A DNA stretch of 64,000 nt from Flexivirga alba (GCF_042661025.1 NZ_JBHSWH010000001.1:1550001-1614000), one strand, 5' to 3'. Positions 37,496 through 46,147 are shown, numbered from the stretch's first letter. The notes: generated by a model from the letters alone, not told the origin. A program made the numbers and translations.

Positions 37496-38603
37496 GCAAC
37501 TGCGCGGGTGTCGGGTGATCCTGACCGGGCAGCGCCGCTCCGCCGAGCTGGCCGCCGCGCTCGAACGTCGTGGCGCGACCGTTGACCACGCGCCGACACT
37601 CTCCGTCGTGCCGCACGTCGATGACGCTGAATTACTATCCAGGACAAAGGAGCTCATCGATGAGCCACCCGATACGGTGATCATCACCACGGGTGTGGGT
37701 TTCACCGGCTGGGTCGAGGCTGCCGATGCCGCCGGTCTCGCCGAGCCGTTGCTGGACCTGCTGGGCGCTGCCCGGCTCGTCGCGCGCGGGCCGAAGGCGA
37801 GGGGCGCCATACAGGCTGCGGGGTTGAGCGCCGACTGGGTCGCCGAGTCCGAGACGAGCGCCGAGATCCGTGACTTCCTGCTTGCCGAAGGAGTGGCCGG
37901 CCGGCGAATTGCGGTGCAGCACCACGGCGCCGGAGCCGACGGGATGGACGAAGCGTTTCAGGACACAGGCGCCGACGTCTGCTCCCTGGTGGTCTATCGC
38001 TGGGGTCCGGCGCCCGATCCCGATGCTGTGCGCGCAGCAGTGCACGCAGTCGTGAGCCGCGAGTGCGACGCGGTGACCTTCACCGCCGCACCCGGCGCCG
38101 CGGCGTTCCTCCAGGCGGCCCGCGACGAGGGTCTGCTGGCCGAGGTGGTCGCCGCACTCAGCGACCCTGCGGGCGTGCTCGCTGCCGCGGTGGGCGACAC
38201 CACTGCGGCGCCGCTGCGCGCTGCGGGCATCGAGCCGCTCGTGCCCGACCGGTTCCGGATGGGTGCACTGGTGCGCACCCTGGTCGCGCACCTTGCCGGC
38301 CGCCACGGACTGCGGGTCCGGACCGCAGCGGGAGAGTTACGCGTGCTCAGCGCGGCGGCGCTGCTCGACGGCGAGGTGATCGCACTTTCGCCGTCCGGGC
38401 TCGCCGTGCTGCGAGTGCTCGCCGAGGCAGATGGCGCGGTCGTTTCGCGCGCCGGCATCCTCGCAGCGCTGCCCGGCAGCTCCACCGACGCGCACGCCGC
38501 CGAAGTCGCCATCTCACGACTGCGGGATGCCGCACACGGCAAGCAACTGGTGACTACCGTCGTCAAACGTGGCTATCGACTCACCGTCCTCGAAGCGTCC
38601 TGA
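37479..38603 (+). CDS. Uroporphyrinogen-III synthase with C-terminal OmpR-type winged helix (NnaR-like)
   Basis: A 374-residue fusion. Residues about 8-255 are a HemD-type domain (GCRVILTGQRRSAELAAALERRG, VIITTGVGFTGW, AVTFTAAPGAAAFLQAA). The C-terminal 90 residues form an OmpR-like DNA-binding domain (IALSPSGLAVLRVLAEADGAVVSRAGILAAL, ending VAISRLRDAA and VVKRGYRLTVLE). The same architecture is known for NnaR, a nitrate/nitrite assimilation regulator of streptomycetes and mycobacteria. Whether synthase activity remains cannot be read. ATG at 37479 overlaps cobA by 17 bases. It may activate this cluster together with GlnR. Confidence 0.9.
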   Translation: MNQSSEQLRGCRVILTGQRRSAELAAALERRGATVDHAPTLSVVPHVDDAELLSRTKELIDEPPDTVIITTGVGFTGWVEAADAAGLAEPLLDLLGAARLVARGPKARGAIQAAGLSADWVAESETSAEIRDFLLAEGVAGRRIAVQHHGAGADGMDEAFQDTGADVCSLVVYRWGPAPDPDAVRAAVHAVVSRECDAVTFTAAPGAAAFLQAARDEGLLAEVVAALSDPAGVLAAAVGDTTAAPLRAAGIEPLVPDRFRMGALVRTLVAHLAGRHGLRVRTAAGELRVLSAAALLDGEVIALSPSGLAVLRVLAEADGAVVSRAGILAALPGSSTDAHAAEVAISRLRDAAHGKQLVTTVVKRGYRLTVLEAS

Positions 38604-39270
38604 CCGCGCCCTCGTGGTCGTGGCGCACGGCACGGACAACCCGTCCGGCCAGGCGACGGTCACCTGGTTGCGGGACCGTGTCGCGGAGTTGTTGCCCGAC
38701 GTGCACGTCGTCGATGCGTATGTCGACGTGCAGCGACCCAGGCTGGAGGAGATCGTCGATTCGCTGGTGCGACAGCAGTGCCGGACCGTGCTTGTGCCAG
38801 CGCTGCTCTCCACCGGTTACCACGTCGAGGTCGACATCGCTCGCGCCGTCGAGCAGTCCGAATTGGTAACAGCGACACCGCCGTTGGGCCCTCACCCGAT
38901 CCTTGCCGCGATCCTGCAGGATCGGTTGCTGGCGGCGGGCGTCATACCGGACGGGCCGGTGGTGCTGGCCGCCGCTGGGTCGTCTCGGCCCTCGGGGGTC
39001 GCGGCTGTATGGCGGCAGGCCGAACTGCTGGCGGAGTTGCGGTCGGGGCCGGTCACGGCCGCCTTCCTGTCTGCCGCCGAGCCGGGCGTGCAGGACGCCC
39101 TGGATGCCGCCGGCGGGCGAGTGGCGGTGGCGTCATACCTGTTGGGGCACGGGGCTTTTCACGACCGGCTGCGACGTCATGACGTGGTCGTCTCCGAACC
39201 GATCGGAGCGGACCCACGGCTCGCCGAGCTGGTGCGCGAGCGCTACTCCCGGGGCAAGTTGAGCCAGTAG
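38569..39270 (+). CDS. Sirohydrochlorin chelatase (CbiX/SirB family)
   Basis: A 233-residue chelatase inserting iron into sirohydrochlorin to make sirohaem. Conserved features are LVVVAHGTDNPSG (catalytic His near residue 20), LLPDVHVVDAYVDVQRPRL, VPALLSTGYHVEVDI (second His) and the repeat half LAAAGSSRPSG. The protein has both halves of the CbiX fold. The GTG start lies 35 bases inside the preceding gene; later starts are possible. Context makes iron rather than cobalt the likely metal. Last gene of the cluster, convergent with an ArsR-type gene and overlapping its end. Confidence 0.87.
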   Translation: MAIDSPSSKRPDRALVVVAHGTDNPSGQATVTWLRDRVAELLPDVHVVDAYVDVQRPRLEEIVDSLVRQQCRTVLVPALLSTGYHVEVDIARAVEQSELVTATPPLGPHPILAAILQDRLLAAGVIPDGPVVLAAAGSSRPSGVAAVWRQAELLAELRSGPVTAAFLSAAEPGVQDALDAAGGRVAVASYLLGHGAFHDRLRRHDVVVSEPIGADPRLAELVRERYSRGKLSQ

Positions 39271-39794
39271 ATGTCCCGCTTGTGCGCGTCGGGTGGCGCA
39301 GAGTGCGGGTCGTGCCGATCCTCGAAACCCGACAGCGCGTCACTGACCACCCGGTCGAGTTCGTCGGTCTCCTGGTCGGTGAGGTAGAGGCCACCAACCT
39401 GGGTGATCGACGCATGATCCTCCGGATTGTCACGCTCGATCATCTCGGTCACGGTCCGGGTGACCCGTTTGATGAACGTTCCGAGGAGTGAATTCGCAAC
39501 ATTCGCAGGGATTCCCGCGCTGGCGGCGTCGCTGATCTTGATGGACTCGGCGGCGAGCCGCCACGGCCGCTCGCGGCCGTCCTGGCTGTCTACTCGCTCA
39601 ACGATGCCCCAGCGCTGCATGGCGCGCAGGTGGTAGCTCATCGCGGACGGCGTGATCCCACAACGTCGGGCGGCCTCGGTCGCGGTGAGTACCTCGCCGC
39701 CGCCGAGCTCGTCCAACAACTGCTGGCGCACCTCGTGGGCCAGCACGCGGATGGCCCGCGGGTCGGTCAGGGTGAGGGTGCGTCGCTCCGTCAT
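39243..39794 (-). CDS. ArsR-type winged-helix transcriptional regulator
   Basis: A 183-residue regulator with an N-terminal ArsR-like helix-turn-helix (RAIRVLAHEVRQQLLDELGGGE, TATEAARRCGITPSAMSYHLRAMQRWGIVERV) and an all-helical C-terminal part with TFIKRVTRTVTEMIERDNPED. ATG at 39794 is chosen; the longer frame upstream runs into the divergent histidine kinase promoter. No metal-binding cysteine motif is present. It overlaps the chelatase gene end by 28 bases and is divergent from the MacS-type kinase across 48 bases. Ligand and targets unknown. Confidence 0.85.
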   Translation of the reverse strand: MTERRTLTLTDPRAIRVLAHEVRQQLLDELGGGEVLTATEAARRCGITPSAMSYHLRAMQRWGIVERVDSQDGRERPWRLAAESIKISDAASAGIPANVANSLLGTFIKRVTRTVTEMIERDNPEDHASITQVGGLYLTDQETDELDRVVSDALSGFEDRHDPHSAPPDAHKRDIYWLNLPRE

Positions 39795-39842
39795 ACCGTC
39801 ATCGTGCCGCACCGGAGAGCTGCGTGTTCTACGGTCGAGCAC

Positions 39843-41009
39843 GTGGAACGCGTGGTGGTGCAGATCGACGCCGACGCCACGCTGCCTTTCTGGCGCGGGG
39901 CGCAGGTCTTCCGGTTCGCGTCGGTCGCCTACGCGATCGGGGCGCAGATCGTGTCGGTGCGGGCGCAGGCGCCGCCCGGCTCAGGCGTCGCGGCATACAG
40001 CCATCCGCTGATCAGCTGGCTGCTGATCGCCCTGCTGGTCATCTGGTCCGGCGTGAGCGGGCTGGTTTATGCGTTCGAACTGCTGCCGCGACCGCCCATG
40101 GTGATCGTGGAGCTTGTCATCACGGTGCTGCTGATCGCCTCGACGGTGTGGGTCGTGCGACCGGAATACTTCCACCATCATCAGAGCCTGCCGTCGACGT
40201 TCTGGATCACCAATGCCGTCGTGTCGGTCGCCCTGCTGTGGGGCCCGATAGCCGGTGGTGCGGCAGGTGTCGGCTTCTCGTTGCTCAGCCTCGGCATCGA
40301 GCAGCAGATGCACAACTTCGTCACCGATGCCACCACTCCGATCCTGCTCACCGTCGGGGTGACTCTCGGGATCGGCGCACGCATCGTGTCGCGCGCTCAG
40401 CAAGAACTGTCGGCGGCGGTCCGGATGCAGGCCGCGACGAAGGAACGCGAGCGGCTGGCCCGGGAAGTGCACGACGGCGCGCTGCAGGTGCTGGCCCTGA
40501 TGCGGCGCCGCGGTGCGGATCTCGGCGGTGACGCCGAGGAGCTGGGCCGCCTCGCCGGCGAGCAGGAGGAGGCCCTGCGCATGCTGATCAGTGAGCAGGC
40601 CGCGATACCCGGCATCGACGAATCGACCGAACTGCGCAGCCGCCTGCAGGCGGTGCTGCCGGCGTCGGCCGCGTTCTCGGGTCCGGCCGAGCCGGTCTAT
40701 CTGTCGAGCGCCGCGGTGACCGAGTTGGTGGCCGTGGTCCGCACCATCCTGGACAACGTCGATCGGCACGCGGGTGCCGACGCCCGGGCCTTCCTGCTGT
40801 TGGAGGACCTGGGCGACGAGGTCGTCCTCACGGTCCGCGACGACGGGCCCGGCATACCCGAGGGGCGGCTCGAAGCCGCGTTGGAAGAGGGCCGCATGGG
40901 AGTCAGCAAGTCGATCCGCGGACGGATGAACGAGCTCGGCGGCGAAGCATTGCTGGAGACCGGGCCGGACATCGGCACCGAGTGGGAGCTGCATGTTCCC
41001 CGCAACTGA
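39843..41009 (+). CDS. MacS-family (DUF5931) sensor histidine kinase
   Basis: A 388-residue membrane histidine kinase. The N-terminal half has about five membrane helices (residues 25-190); a HisKA_3 dimer helix holds the phospho-His in EVHDGALQVLALM (about residue 213); an HATPase domain follows with TILDNVDRHA and VRDDGPGIPEGR. The family is paired with LuxR/NarL-type regulators in actinobacteria. GTG at 39843 fits the start of conserved sequence. Nine bases separate it from the response regulator gene. The stimulus may be membrane-related; not certain. Confidence 0.88.
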   Translation: MERVVVQIDADATLPFWRGAQVFRFASVAYAIGAQIVSVRAQAPPGSGVAAYSHPLISWLLIALLVIWSGVSGLVYAFELLPRPPMVIVELVITVLLIASTVWVVRPEYFHHHQSLPSTFWITNAVVSVALLWGPIAGGAAGVGFSLLSLGIEQQMHNFVTDATTPILLTVGVTLGIGARIVSRAQQELSAAVRMQAATKERERLAREVHDGALQVLALMRRRGADLGGDAEELGRLAGEQEEALRMLISEQAAIPGIDESTELRSRLQAVLPASAAFSGPAEPVYLSSAAVTELVAVVRTILDNVDRHAGADARAFLLLEDLGDEVVLTVRDDGPGIPEGRLEAALEEGRMGVSKSIRGRMNELGGEALLETGPDIGTEWELHVPRN

Positions 41010-41018
41010 GACGGCAGG

Positions 41019-41688
41019 ATGAGACCCGTGACTGAGACGCAGCGAACGACGGTGATGGTCGTCGATGACCATCCGATGTGGCGGGACGGCGTGAGCCGCG
41101 ACCTGGAGGGCTCCGGCTTCACGGTCGTCGCGACCGCTGACAGCGTGGCCTCCGCGGCGACGCGGGCACGGGCGACCCAGCCGCAGGTCGTGCTGATGGA
41201 CATGCAACTGCCCGACGGCAACGGCGCCGAGGCGACCGCTCGCGTGCTCGAAGTGGCGCCGCAGGCCAACGTGCTCGTGCTGGTCGGCGTCCTCCGAACG
41301 CGATGACGTGCTGCAGGCGGTCAAGGCCGGCGCCTGCGGCTATCTCGTCAAAAGCGCATCCGCGGCCGAATTGCTCGAAGCGGTCAACGCCACGGCCGAC
41401 GGGCAGGCAGTCTTCACGCCCGGACTCGCGGGCCTCGTACTCGGCGAATACCGGCGTATGGCGAGCGAGCCCACGCCTGCTGGCGCGGAGCCGACGCCCG
41501 GCCTCACGCCGCGCGAGCTCGAAGTGCTTCGACTGGTCGCAAAAGGCTTGAGCGCCAAGCAGATTGGACGTCGCCTGGATGTCAGCCACCGCACGGTCGA
41601 GAACCACGTGCAGGCCACGTTGCGCAAGTTGCAGTTGTCCAACCGGATCGAACTCACGCGATACGCGATCGAGCACGAACTCGACTGA
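41019..41688 (+). pseudogene. NarL/LuxR-type response regulator of the MacS-like system, frameshifted
   Basis: DNA-binding partner of the upstream kinase. The receiver domain has VMVVDDHPMWRDGV (acidic pocket) and the phospho-Asp in VVLMDMQLPDGNG; the output domain has GLTPRELEVLRLVAKGLSAKQIGRRLDVSHRTVENHVQATLRKL. The frame changes near 41280-41284: removing one G from CTGGTCGGC restores VLVLSASSERDDVLQAVKAGA. This is the only break that looks like an inserted rather than a missing base. Corrected length is about 222 residues. ATG 41019 or GTG 41028 may be the start. Probably intact in the organism. Confidence 0.86.
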
Positions 41689-41770
41689 GCGCTCGTCCAC
41701 TTGGGTCGAACCGGGTGATGGCCACAGCCCGTCCGTTTCCGACAATCCCCAGGTCCGCTGAGTAGTCGTA

Positions 41771-41806
41771 CTCAAGCCTGCCAGCCTTGGCGAAGCCAGC
41801 CTTGAG
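41771..41806. promoter_or_regulatory. Dyad just before the DUF2339 gene
   Basis: CTCAAG and CTTGAG are inverted 24 bases apart, with CCAGCCTT repeated as a direct repeat inside, ending three bases before the ATG at 41810. It could hide the start in a hairpin or be a protein site. The function is guesswork. Confidence 0.35.
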
Positions 41807-41809
41807 GGC

Positions 41810-43563
41810 ATGAATACGACACCGCAGAATCCAGGTCCCAATGGGCCGGGCATGCCCCTGGCCAACCAGTTCCCCGGTCGGCCGGGCCCCGCGCCCGCCA
41901 ACCCGTTCGCCGGTCCCGCGTCCCCCTACCAACAGGGTGGCGCGGGACCCGGTCTGCCGCCATACCCCGTGCGACCGCCGGTGATGAAGCCGCGCAAGGC
42001 ACCGTGGTGGCAGCGCGAGGAGTCGTCAGCAAGCTGCTCGTCCTCGCTGGTGGCGCCATCACACTCATCGGCGTCGTCATGCTGCTGGTGATCGCGGCTC
42101 GCGCCGGCCTGCTCAACCCGCAAGTACGGGTCGGCGGCGGCGCTGCGCTGTCGGTCGCGCTCATCGCTGCGGCGCTGCGGGTGCACGGACGACCGGGCGG
42201 CAGCATCGGCGGCACCGCGCTCGCCGGCACCGGCATCGCGGGCCTGTTCATCGTCACGGTCGCCATGACCAGCTTCTACGAATGGATCCCGGCGCTCGGA
42301 GGCCTTGCGCTCGCCGGTGCCATCGCCGGTGCGGCCGGCGCACTCGCCGTCCGCTGGCGTTCCGAACTGCTCGCCGTCGCGGTCACCGTTGCTGTTGCGG
42401 CGCTCGCGCCGGTGCTCACCGATGGCGTGACCATCGGACTCGTGTGGTTCCTGGTGATCCTGCAGGCTGCCGGCATCTGGCCCGAACGACTGCGCGGCTG
42501 GTGCTACCTCGGTTTCGTCCGGACCCTCCCTGCGGCCGGTGTGGCGCTGGTCTACATCACCGACTTCCACACGGTCTCGTCCCTGCCCGCGGCACTCACC
42601 ATCGCCGCGCTCGGTGTCCTGTCATTGGTCGTCTCGATCGGCAAGGACGACGAACTGCACACCGCCACTTTCGTGACGGCCATGCTGCCGATCGCCGCGC
42701 AGCTCAACCATCTCGACCGTCCCGTCGCGATCCTGACCGGCGGTGCTGCCGCTGCGGCGCTGGCCGCGGTCGCGTTCGCTGTCCCGCAACTGGGCACTGT
42801 TCGCCGGATCGCCCTCGGCGGTGTCGCGGGCTGCCTCGCCATCGAGTCCGCGTTCGTCTTCACACACGGCTCCTGGTTGCCCGTCCTGGTGCTGCTGCCC
42901 GGCCTGCTGGTCACCGCCATCGCGACCTCCTCGAAGTCGATCGTCACCACCGTCTTCGGGCTGGCCTTCGGTGTCGTCGGCGGTGCGGCATACACCTGCT
43001 TCGCCAACCCGGCGGCGCTCTCCTTCTCCGGTCGCGCCGACGCCGACTTGTCCTTCGCCACGATGGTCGGCGGCATCCTGCTCGGGGCCTGGGCGGTGCT
43101 CGCGGCCCAGGCGCTGATGGGGTCGGCACTGCGGGTGCGACCTACTATCGCCGCGACGGGCGCCGGTGTCGTCGGGTTGTATGGCGCAACGGCCGCGTCC
43201 GTCTCGTTCGGTTCCTCGGTCGCCGGGACGGCCGGCTTCCACACCGCCCACCTGGGCGTGACGGTCCTGTGGGTGTCGGTCGCGATGTTCCTGATGGGCC
43301 TCGGCATTCACCTTCCGCGGTATGGCGCCGCAGCGTTGGGCGCCGGGCTGTTGCTCACCGGCTGTGGCATCGCCAAGTTGTTCCTCTTCGACCTGTCGAC
43401 GCTCGGCGGGGCGACGCGGGCGGCGGCGTTCATCGTCGTCGGACTGGTGCTTCTCTTCGCCGGATCCCGCTACGCCCAGGCGTACGCCCGGATGCGCGGC
43501 GGCCCGGGCAAGGGCGACGTCCACAACCAACCGCAGCCGCCGGCTCCCGTCGCGATGCACTGA
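41810..43563 (+). pseudogene. DUF2339 polytopic membrane protein, frameshifted
   Basis: A large membrane protein of unknown function. The N-terminal 65 residues are Pro/Gly-rich and cytoplasmic (NTTPQNPGPNGPGMPL, then APWWQRE). A frame change near 42016-42021 leads to more than a dozen hydrophobic helices (VVSKLLVLAGGAITLIGVVMLLV to the last at AAAFIVVGLVLLFAGSRY). One missing G gives WWQREGVVSKLLVLAG, which matches how such proteins usually read. Corrected length is about 585 residues. A good terminator follows at 43594. Probably an intact gene with an indel error. Confidence 0.85.
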
Positions 43564-43593
43564 TAACGCTGCGGTATCCGCACTCGCGGGCTG

Positions 43594-43631
43594 AAGCGGT
43601 CCGACCTTCCGGATGAAGGGTCGGGCCGCTT
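43594..43631 (+). terminator. Terminator of the DUF2339 gene
   Basis: AAGCGGTCCGACCTT pairs with AAGGGTCGGGCCGCTT (one G bulged) around a short loop, followed by TTGG. It ends transcription 31 bases after the stop. Confidence 0.75.
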
Positions 43632-43710
43632 TGGTGCGCGTTAGTAGTGGCGCGGCGGAGTGGTGGTGAGGGGTAGCAGTGGACGCGCGGCGGAGTGGTG
43701 TTCGTGTGCC

Positions 43711-43906
43711 CGGGTCCTGCAGATGGTGCGGGTGTGATCGCGCACGGTGTGAAGGCCCGGAGTGGTTGGCCGGGGCCACTGTGGTTTGGGGCCAGCAAGA
43801 GGTGCGCCATGCCGCACCTCTTGCAGGCCGGTGGCCCGGCGCGGTTCCGGCGGTACTCCCGGCCCTGCCAATCGTGCGCAGAGCGGACCGCACCATCTGC
43901 AGGCCG
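43711..43906. repeat. 188-nt imperfect palindrome in a 406-base gap
   Basis: Three perfect, collinear blocks pair about one centre (43809.5): CCTGCAGATGGTGCGG (43716) with its complement at 43888; GCGCACG (43740) with 43873; GCAAGAGGTGCG (43795) with 43813 around a 6-nt loop. The sequence between is also GC-rich and partly complementary. Either strand reads Cys/Trp-rich words such as CRWCG, hinting at an old inverted duplication of a zinc-ribbon-like fragment. I see no convincing gene. The gap otherwise holds the terminator at 43594 and the operator at 43945. Confidence 0.8.
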
Positions 43907-43944
43907 ACGATGGCGAAAGACCGCAGCCGGTGGTGGCGCTGGTG

Positions 43945-43968
43945 GATATGAAGCAGTAGCTTCATATC
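43945..43968. promoter_or_regulatory. Perfect palindromic operator overlapping the MFS start
   Basis: GATATGAAGC-AGTA-GCTTCATATC, 10-bp perfect arms, ending one base before the ATG at 43970. This AT-rich site in GC-rich DNA looks like an ArsR- or MarR-type repressor site. No regulator gene is adjacent. Confidence 0.65.
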
Positions 43969-43969
43969 T

Positions 43970-45214
43970 ATGAAAGGACAGCTTCACGAATCTGTATGGC
44001 GGCACCGCGATGTACGAATCGTCGTTCCGGGTCGAGCGCTGTCGCTGATCGGCGACGGGATGCTGACCGTCGTCCTGTTGCTCCACCTGCACGACGGCGG
44101 GTATGGCGCGCTCGCGGTCACCGGGCTGATGGTGATTGAGGCGATGCCGCTGGTGGCGTTGATCGGGGTGGCCGGGCGGATCGCCGACTCGCACGATTCG
44201 CGGATGATCCTCGTGAGTGCGTTGGTGGTCCAGTCGATCGCGTGTGTCGTGCTGGCGACCGATCCCTCGTTGTTCGCGATCTATCTACTCGTGGCGGTGT
44301 TGCAGACCGCGCAGGCGGTGATCTCGCCGACCTGGTCGGGTCTGACGCCGCGTCTTGTCGGCGAGGACGAGGTCGGTCGCCTCGTTGCGCTGAACCAAGG
44401 GCTTGCTCAAACGCTGGTACCGGTCGGCGCAGCTCTCGGCGGCCTTGCGTATGGCGTCGCCGGAATGCGACTCGCCGTCCTCGTCGATGCGGCGACGTTT
44501 GCGGCGCTGGCAGTGGCGGCATACACGGTGCGGACTCGGCGGGGTGGTGCGCTGGTCCAGTCGCTCACCCACGCCGACTGGCGAGACGGGCTGCGGGTGC
44601 TCCGCGCGGATCACATCGTCTGGCCGCTGTTCGTCGCCTCGATTCCGTTCGTCGGAATCCTGGTGGGTACCAACGTTGTCGAGGTCTTTCTCGTGCGCGA
44701 CGACCTCGGGATGTCGGCTCAGTGGTACGGCTTCGCCGACCTGGTGATGGTCGCGGGCGCCATACCGGGTGCGGTGCTCGCGGGGCGGATCGCGTCCGAC
44801 GACGGTCGCGTGCGGGCAGTTCTCGGGAGCTTCCTGATGCTTGCGGTCTGTGTTGTGATCTGCGGTATGACGCCGTGGTTCTGGTTGTTCCTGGTGATGG
44901 TGCTCGGCATCGGACTGGCGGCCGCGGTCATGAGCTCGTGCTTCGGCGCATTGTTCATCCTGCGCACGCCCGAGGAGTTCCGAGGGCGGGTGAGTTCTGC
45001 GGTGAACGGAGTCCTGCAGGCTGCGAGCATCGTCTCGCTCGTGGTGGTCGGCGGGATCGGCGCGGCCGTCGGGGCGCGCCCGACCTTCGTGGTGGCCGGT
45101 GCCGCTGCCTTCGTAGTCGTGCTTGTCGCCGCGCCGCGGGTGCTCGCGCGCGCAAGTGGCGAAAGAGTTACTCGCCGGCGGTCGCTGCAGCCGACTTCTG
45201 GCGACGGTGCTTGA
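43970..45214 (+). CDS. MFS transporter
   Basis: A 414-residue major facilitator with about 12 membrane helices. It starts MKGQLHESVWRHRDVRIVVPGRALSLIGDGML, and the motif A-like loop is GRIADSHDSRMILV; the second half repeats it weakly (GRIASDDGRVRAV). The general pattern fits the DHA3 group of exporters (enterobactin-exporter or macrolide-efflux-like). The basic tail GERVTRRRSLQPTSGDGA overlaps the convergent DedA gene by 47 bases. A perfect palindrome abuts the start codon, so expression is probably repressor-controlled. Substrate unknown. Confidence 0.86.
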   Translation: MKGQLHESVWRHRDVRIVVPGRALSLIGDGMLTVVLLLHLHDGGYGALAVTGLMVIEAMPLVALIGVAGRIADSHDSRMILVSALVVQSIACVVLATDPSLFAIYLLVAVLQTAQAVISPTWSGLTPRLVGEDEVGRLVALNQGLAQTLVPVGAALGGLAYGVAGMRLAVLVDAATFAALAVAAYTVRTRRGGALVQSLTHADWRDGLRVLRADHIVWPLFVASIPFVGILVGTNVVEVFLVRDDLGMSAQWYGFADLVMVAGAIPGAVLAGRIASDDGRVRAVLGSFLMLAVCVVICGMTPWFWLFLVMVLGIGLAAAVMSSCFGALFILRTPEEFRGRVSSAVNGVLQAASIVSLVVVGGIGAAVGARPTFVVAGAAAFVVVLVAAPRVLARASGERVTRRRSLQPTSGDGA

Positions 45215-45821
45215 GGTATTCGTAGGCCATCGGGATCACCGAGAGGATCACGACGAACATGATCGCGACGTCGATCTTGTCGCCGAGGCCCGGGAAGGTC
45301 TTGCCCAACACGACTCCCGCGCCGACGACGATCGCGACCCACAGGACGGCTCCGACGGCGCTCCAGGTGAAGAAGCGCTTGCGGTCCATCCGGCCGGCGC
45401 CCGCGACCAGGGTGATGAAGGTTCGTACGATCGGCACGAAACGCCCGATGACCAGCGCCTTGTTGCCGTGCTTGTCGAAGAAGGCGTTCGTCTTCTCGAA
45501 GTACTCCTTCCGGAGGATCCGTCCGTCGCGCTCGTAGATCGGCTTGCCGACCGCGCGGCCGATCTCATAACCGGTGACGTTGCCGGCGAAGGCAACGATC
45601 ATCAGCAGTGGCACCGAGACGTAGAGCGGTACATGGAAGGCATACTTCGCGCTCGAGCTGAAGAGGCCGATCGCAAACAGCAGCGAGTCGCCCGGCAGGA
45701 TCGGGAAGAGCACGCCGCACTCGATGAAGACGATCAGCAGTGCAATGACGAAGAAGGCTCCCCCGAATTGGTCGAGGAGGTAGGTGGGGTCCATGAAGCT
45801 CGGGCCGAGGGAGTGCATCAC
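45168..45821 (-). CDS. DedA family (SNARE-associated) membrane protein
   Basis: A 217-residue DedA/VTT-domain protein, probably a lipid-carrier flippase-like protein of the inner membrane. It has the re-entrant motif GVLFPILPGDSLLFAIGLF (about 35-53), NVTGYEIGRAVGKPIYER, and the second re-entrant region VIGRFVPIVRTFITLVAGAGRMDRKRF. Three further membrane helices follow. The start is MMHS or the Met after it. Its 3' end overlaps the MFS gene. DedA members transport undecaprenyl phosphate or related lipids; for this one it is inference. Confidence 0.9.
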   Translation of the reverse strand: MMHSLGPSFMDPTYLLDQFGGAFFVIALLIVFIECGVLFPILPGDSLLFAIGLFSSSAKYAFHVPLYVSVPLLMIVAFAGNVTGYEIGRAVGKPIYERDGRILRKEYFEKTNAFFDKHGNKALVIGRFVPIVRTFITLVAGAGRMDRKRFFTWSAVGAVLWVAIVVGAGVVLGKTFPGLGDKIDVAIMFVVILSVIPMAYEYLKHRRQKSAAATAGE

Positions 45822-45911
45822 GCGGGCAAGCGTACGTGAGCTCTGCTGAGGGGACGCTTAGAGCGGAGTGGGTGCGGGCGAAGGGCCGCGGTGTCCACCC
45901 TCGACATAGGT

Positions 45912-45946
45912 GAAGGCCCCGGGAAGTATGAGTTTCCGGGGCCTTC
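45912..45946. terminator. Strong hairpin with GTATGAG loop (copy 1)
   Basis: 14-bp arms GAAGGCCCCGGGAA/TTTCCGGGGCCTTC with one mismatch and loop GTATGAG. The gap 45822-46147 holds this, copy 2 at 46111, an imperfect dyad of CGAAGCG(A/G)TTCGG words near 45958-46000, and a GGCGTGTC/GACACGCC hairpin near 46062; no gene is seen. Confidence 0.75.
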
Positions 45947-46110
45947 GTTCCGAGCCGCCGAAGCGATTCGGAAACCGTTCCGCCGAAGCGGTTCGGTTCG
46001 ATATTTCTACCGTGCTGCGACTTCCCGGCGCAAGGTGTTGGCGCAGAATTCTTTCCGCATACGGCGTGTCGCCACGGACACGCCGCGTCGACCTTGTTCA
46101 CTGATGGCGC

Positions 46111-46139
46111 GGCCCTGCCATGTATGAGATGGCGGGGCC
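46111..46139. terminator. Terminator of the DinB gene with GTATGAG loop (copy 2)
   Basis: 11-bp arms GGCCCTGCCAT/ATGGCGGGGCC with one mismatch and the same loop GTATGAG as copy 1. It lies eight bases past the DinB stop on the minus strand. The same loop in both hairpins suggests a common origin. Confidence 0.75.
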
Positions 46140-46147
46140 TCAGTGCG

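Noticed and set aside
43679..43951. Short genes on either strand inside the 188-nt palindrome
   Set aside because: Cys-rich words exist on both strands, but the zinc-ribbon pattern is broken, there is no ribosome site, and symmetry alone creates mirrored frames.
45565..46101. A 178-codon minus-strand frame over the DedA start and the intergenic region
   Set aside because: It overlaps the well-supported DedA gene in another frame, runs through a terminator hairpin, and resembles no protein family I know.
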